Below are positions 6,084 through 6,570 of a stretch of DNA of 6,570 bases, in pieces (the stretch's first letter is position 1; every line of letters starts with the position of its first letter). This stretch comes from an uncultured Oscillospiraceae bacterium (lineage in GTDB: Bacteria > Bacillota > Clostridia > Oscillospirales > Acutalibacteraceae). The stretch is taken from the NCBI GenBank assembly GCA_900548085.1, contig URJF01000083.1, positions 1 to 6,570 on the forward strand, written 5' to 3'. The translations under genes were made by a program, and so were the position numbers. The notes under the pieces were generated by a model. It saw only the letters and a list, made by a program, of their open reading frames with translations. It was not told the origin of the DNA and did not search any database.

Positions 6084-6570
6084 AATATAATTTATCAGGT
6101 GGGAGTAGTCTGTTCCACCCTTTTGCTTATTTTTTAAGTAGTTTAGCAGATGCACAAAATATTCTTTTTGGCTGAAGTCATCTATTTTGCCAACAAAACA
6201 ATCTATGTCGTCCGGCTCAAACATTTTGCCTGTATAGTGGGCATCGAATATGCTGTACCAATGGCCGCCGTCCTCTATGATAAAATCTCTGCCTATTTCA
6301 AACCCGTTTTCGTACAGCCATTTGCGTGCAAGCTCTGGGTGAGTCATAGGATTGAGGACAATATGCTTTTCGGTCACTCGTCTGCACTGTGACAGAATAG
6401 ACGCTGTCAGCTCACCGCCCATACCGGCAATTATAATATCATCGTAGTCATCGGGGCTGACATTCTGCAATCCGTCGGATAGGACACACTTAATTTTGTC
6501 CTCTAAACCACACTGACTGACAAGAAGTCGGCAGGAGTTCAGCGGTCCTTCGTTTATGTCGCAGGCAACC
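6069..6570 (-). CDS. trmK: tRNA (adenine(22)-N1)-methyltransferase TrmK, C-terminal part cut by the right edge
   Basis: TrmK uses S-adenosylmethionine to methylate N1 of A22 in bacterial tRNAs. The reading frame is open to the window edge, giving 166 residues plus the stop. TrmK proteins are about 230 residues long, so roughly the first 60-70, including the first SAM-binding motif, lie outside. The visible part starts VACDINEGPLNSCRLLV, the second SAM-fold motif. It continues with a VLSDGLQNVSPDDYDDI-type strand, then IIIAGMGGEL with the diagnostic AGMGG, then LNPMTHPELARKWLYENGF, and EDGGHWYSIF in the C-terminal substrate-recognition region. A TTG at 6470 is in frame but sits in the middle of the methyltransferase fold and is not the start. 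The gene overlaps the nif3-like gene by four bases (ATGA). In Bacillota this pair often follows dnaG and rpoD, which may lie just beyond the edge (inference). Confidence 0.94.
   Translation of the reverse strand, partial: VACDINEGPLNSCRLLVSQCGLEDKIKCVLSDGLQNVSPDDYDDIIIAGMGGELTASILSQCRRVTEKHIVLNPMTHPELARKWLYENGFEIGRDFIIEDGGHWYSIFDAHYTGKMFEPDDIDCFVGKIDDFSQKEYFVHLLNYLKNKQKGGTDYSHLINYIEEKL

Noticed and set aside
6069..6470. trmK read as a complete 133-residue gene starting at TTG 6470
   Set aside because: The frame stays open to the window edge and the upstream codons encode conserved TrmK sequence (ACDINEGPL), so the TTG is internal.

Overview
This window looks like a chromosomal segment from a Gram-positive anaerobe, most likely Bacillota, class Clostridia (gut-type). 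The evidence is the trmK-nif3 pair, an RqcH/NFACT gene, separate ispD and ispF genes, strong GGAGG-type ribosome binding sites, occasional TTG and GTG starts, and moderately AT-rich coding sequence. Species cannot be named from this sequence alone.

Every gene lies on the minus strand, so transcription runs from high to low coordinates. In that order they are: the C-terminal part of trmK (tRNA adenine-N1 methyltransferase, cut by the right edge), a Nif3/YbgI-type dinuclear-metal protein, rqcH (NFACT family, ribosome-associated quality control), ispD and ispF (steps 3 and 5 of the MEP isoprenoid pathway), a small S24/S26-type (signal-peptidase-fold) serine peptidase homologue, a fused exporter-type ABC half-transporter, and the first 92 codons of a glycoside hydrolase family 2 enzyme, cut by the left edge.

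The genes are packed almost without gaps. The junctions are an ATGA overlap (trmK/nif3), 12 nt (nif3/rqcH), an 8-nt overlap (rqcH/ispD), 9 nt (ispD/ispF), 34 nt (ispF/peptidase), 3 nt (peptidase/ABC) and a 1-nt TAATG overlap (ABC/GH2). I see no convincing terminator or promoter inside the window, so it could be read as one polycistronic unit with extensive translational coupling. There is no stretch without a gene longer than 34 nt. I see no RNA gene, mobile element, CRISPR array or repeat.

Functionally the right two thirds (about 2490-6570) is conserved housekeeping: tRNA modification, a metal-binding protein of unclear role, rescue of stalled ribosomes and isoprenoid precursor synthesis. 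The left third (1-2458) is more accessory. Its most interesting part is the two-gene unit of an unanchored Ser/His signal-peptidase-like protein followed 3 nt later by an ABC exporter. That layout resembles peptide maturation and export modules, but no precursor peptide or modifying enzyme is visible here, so the substrate is unknown.
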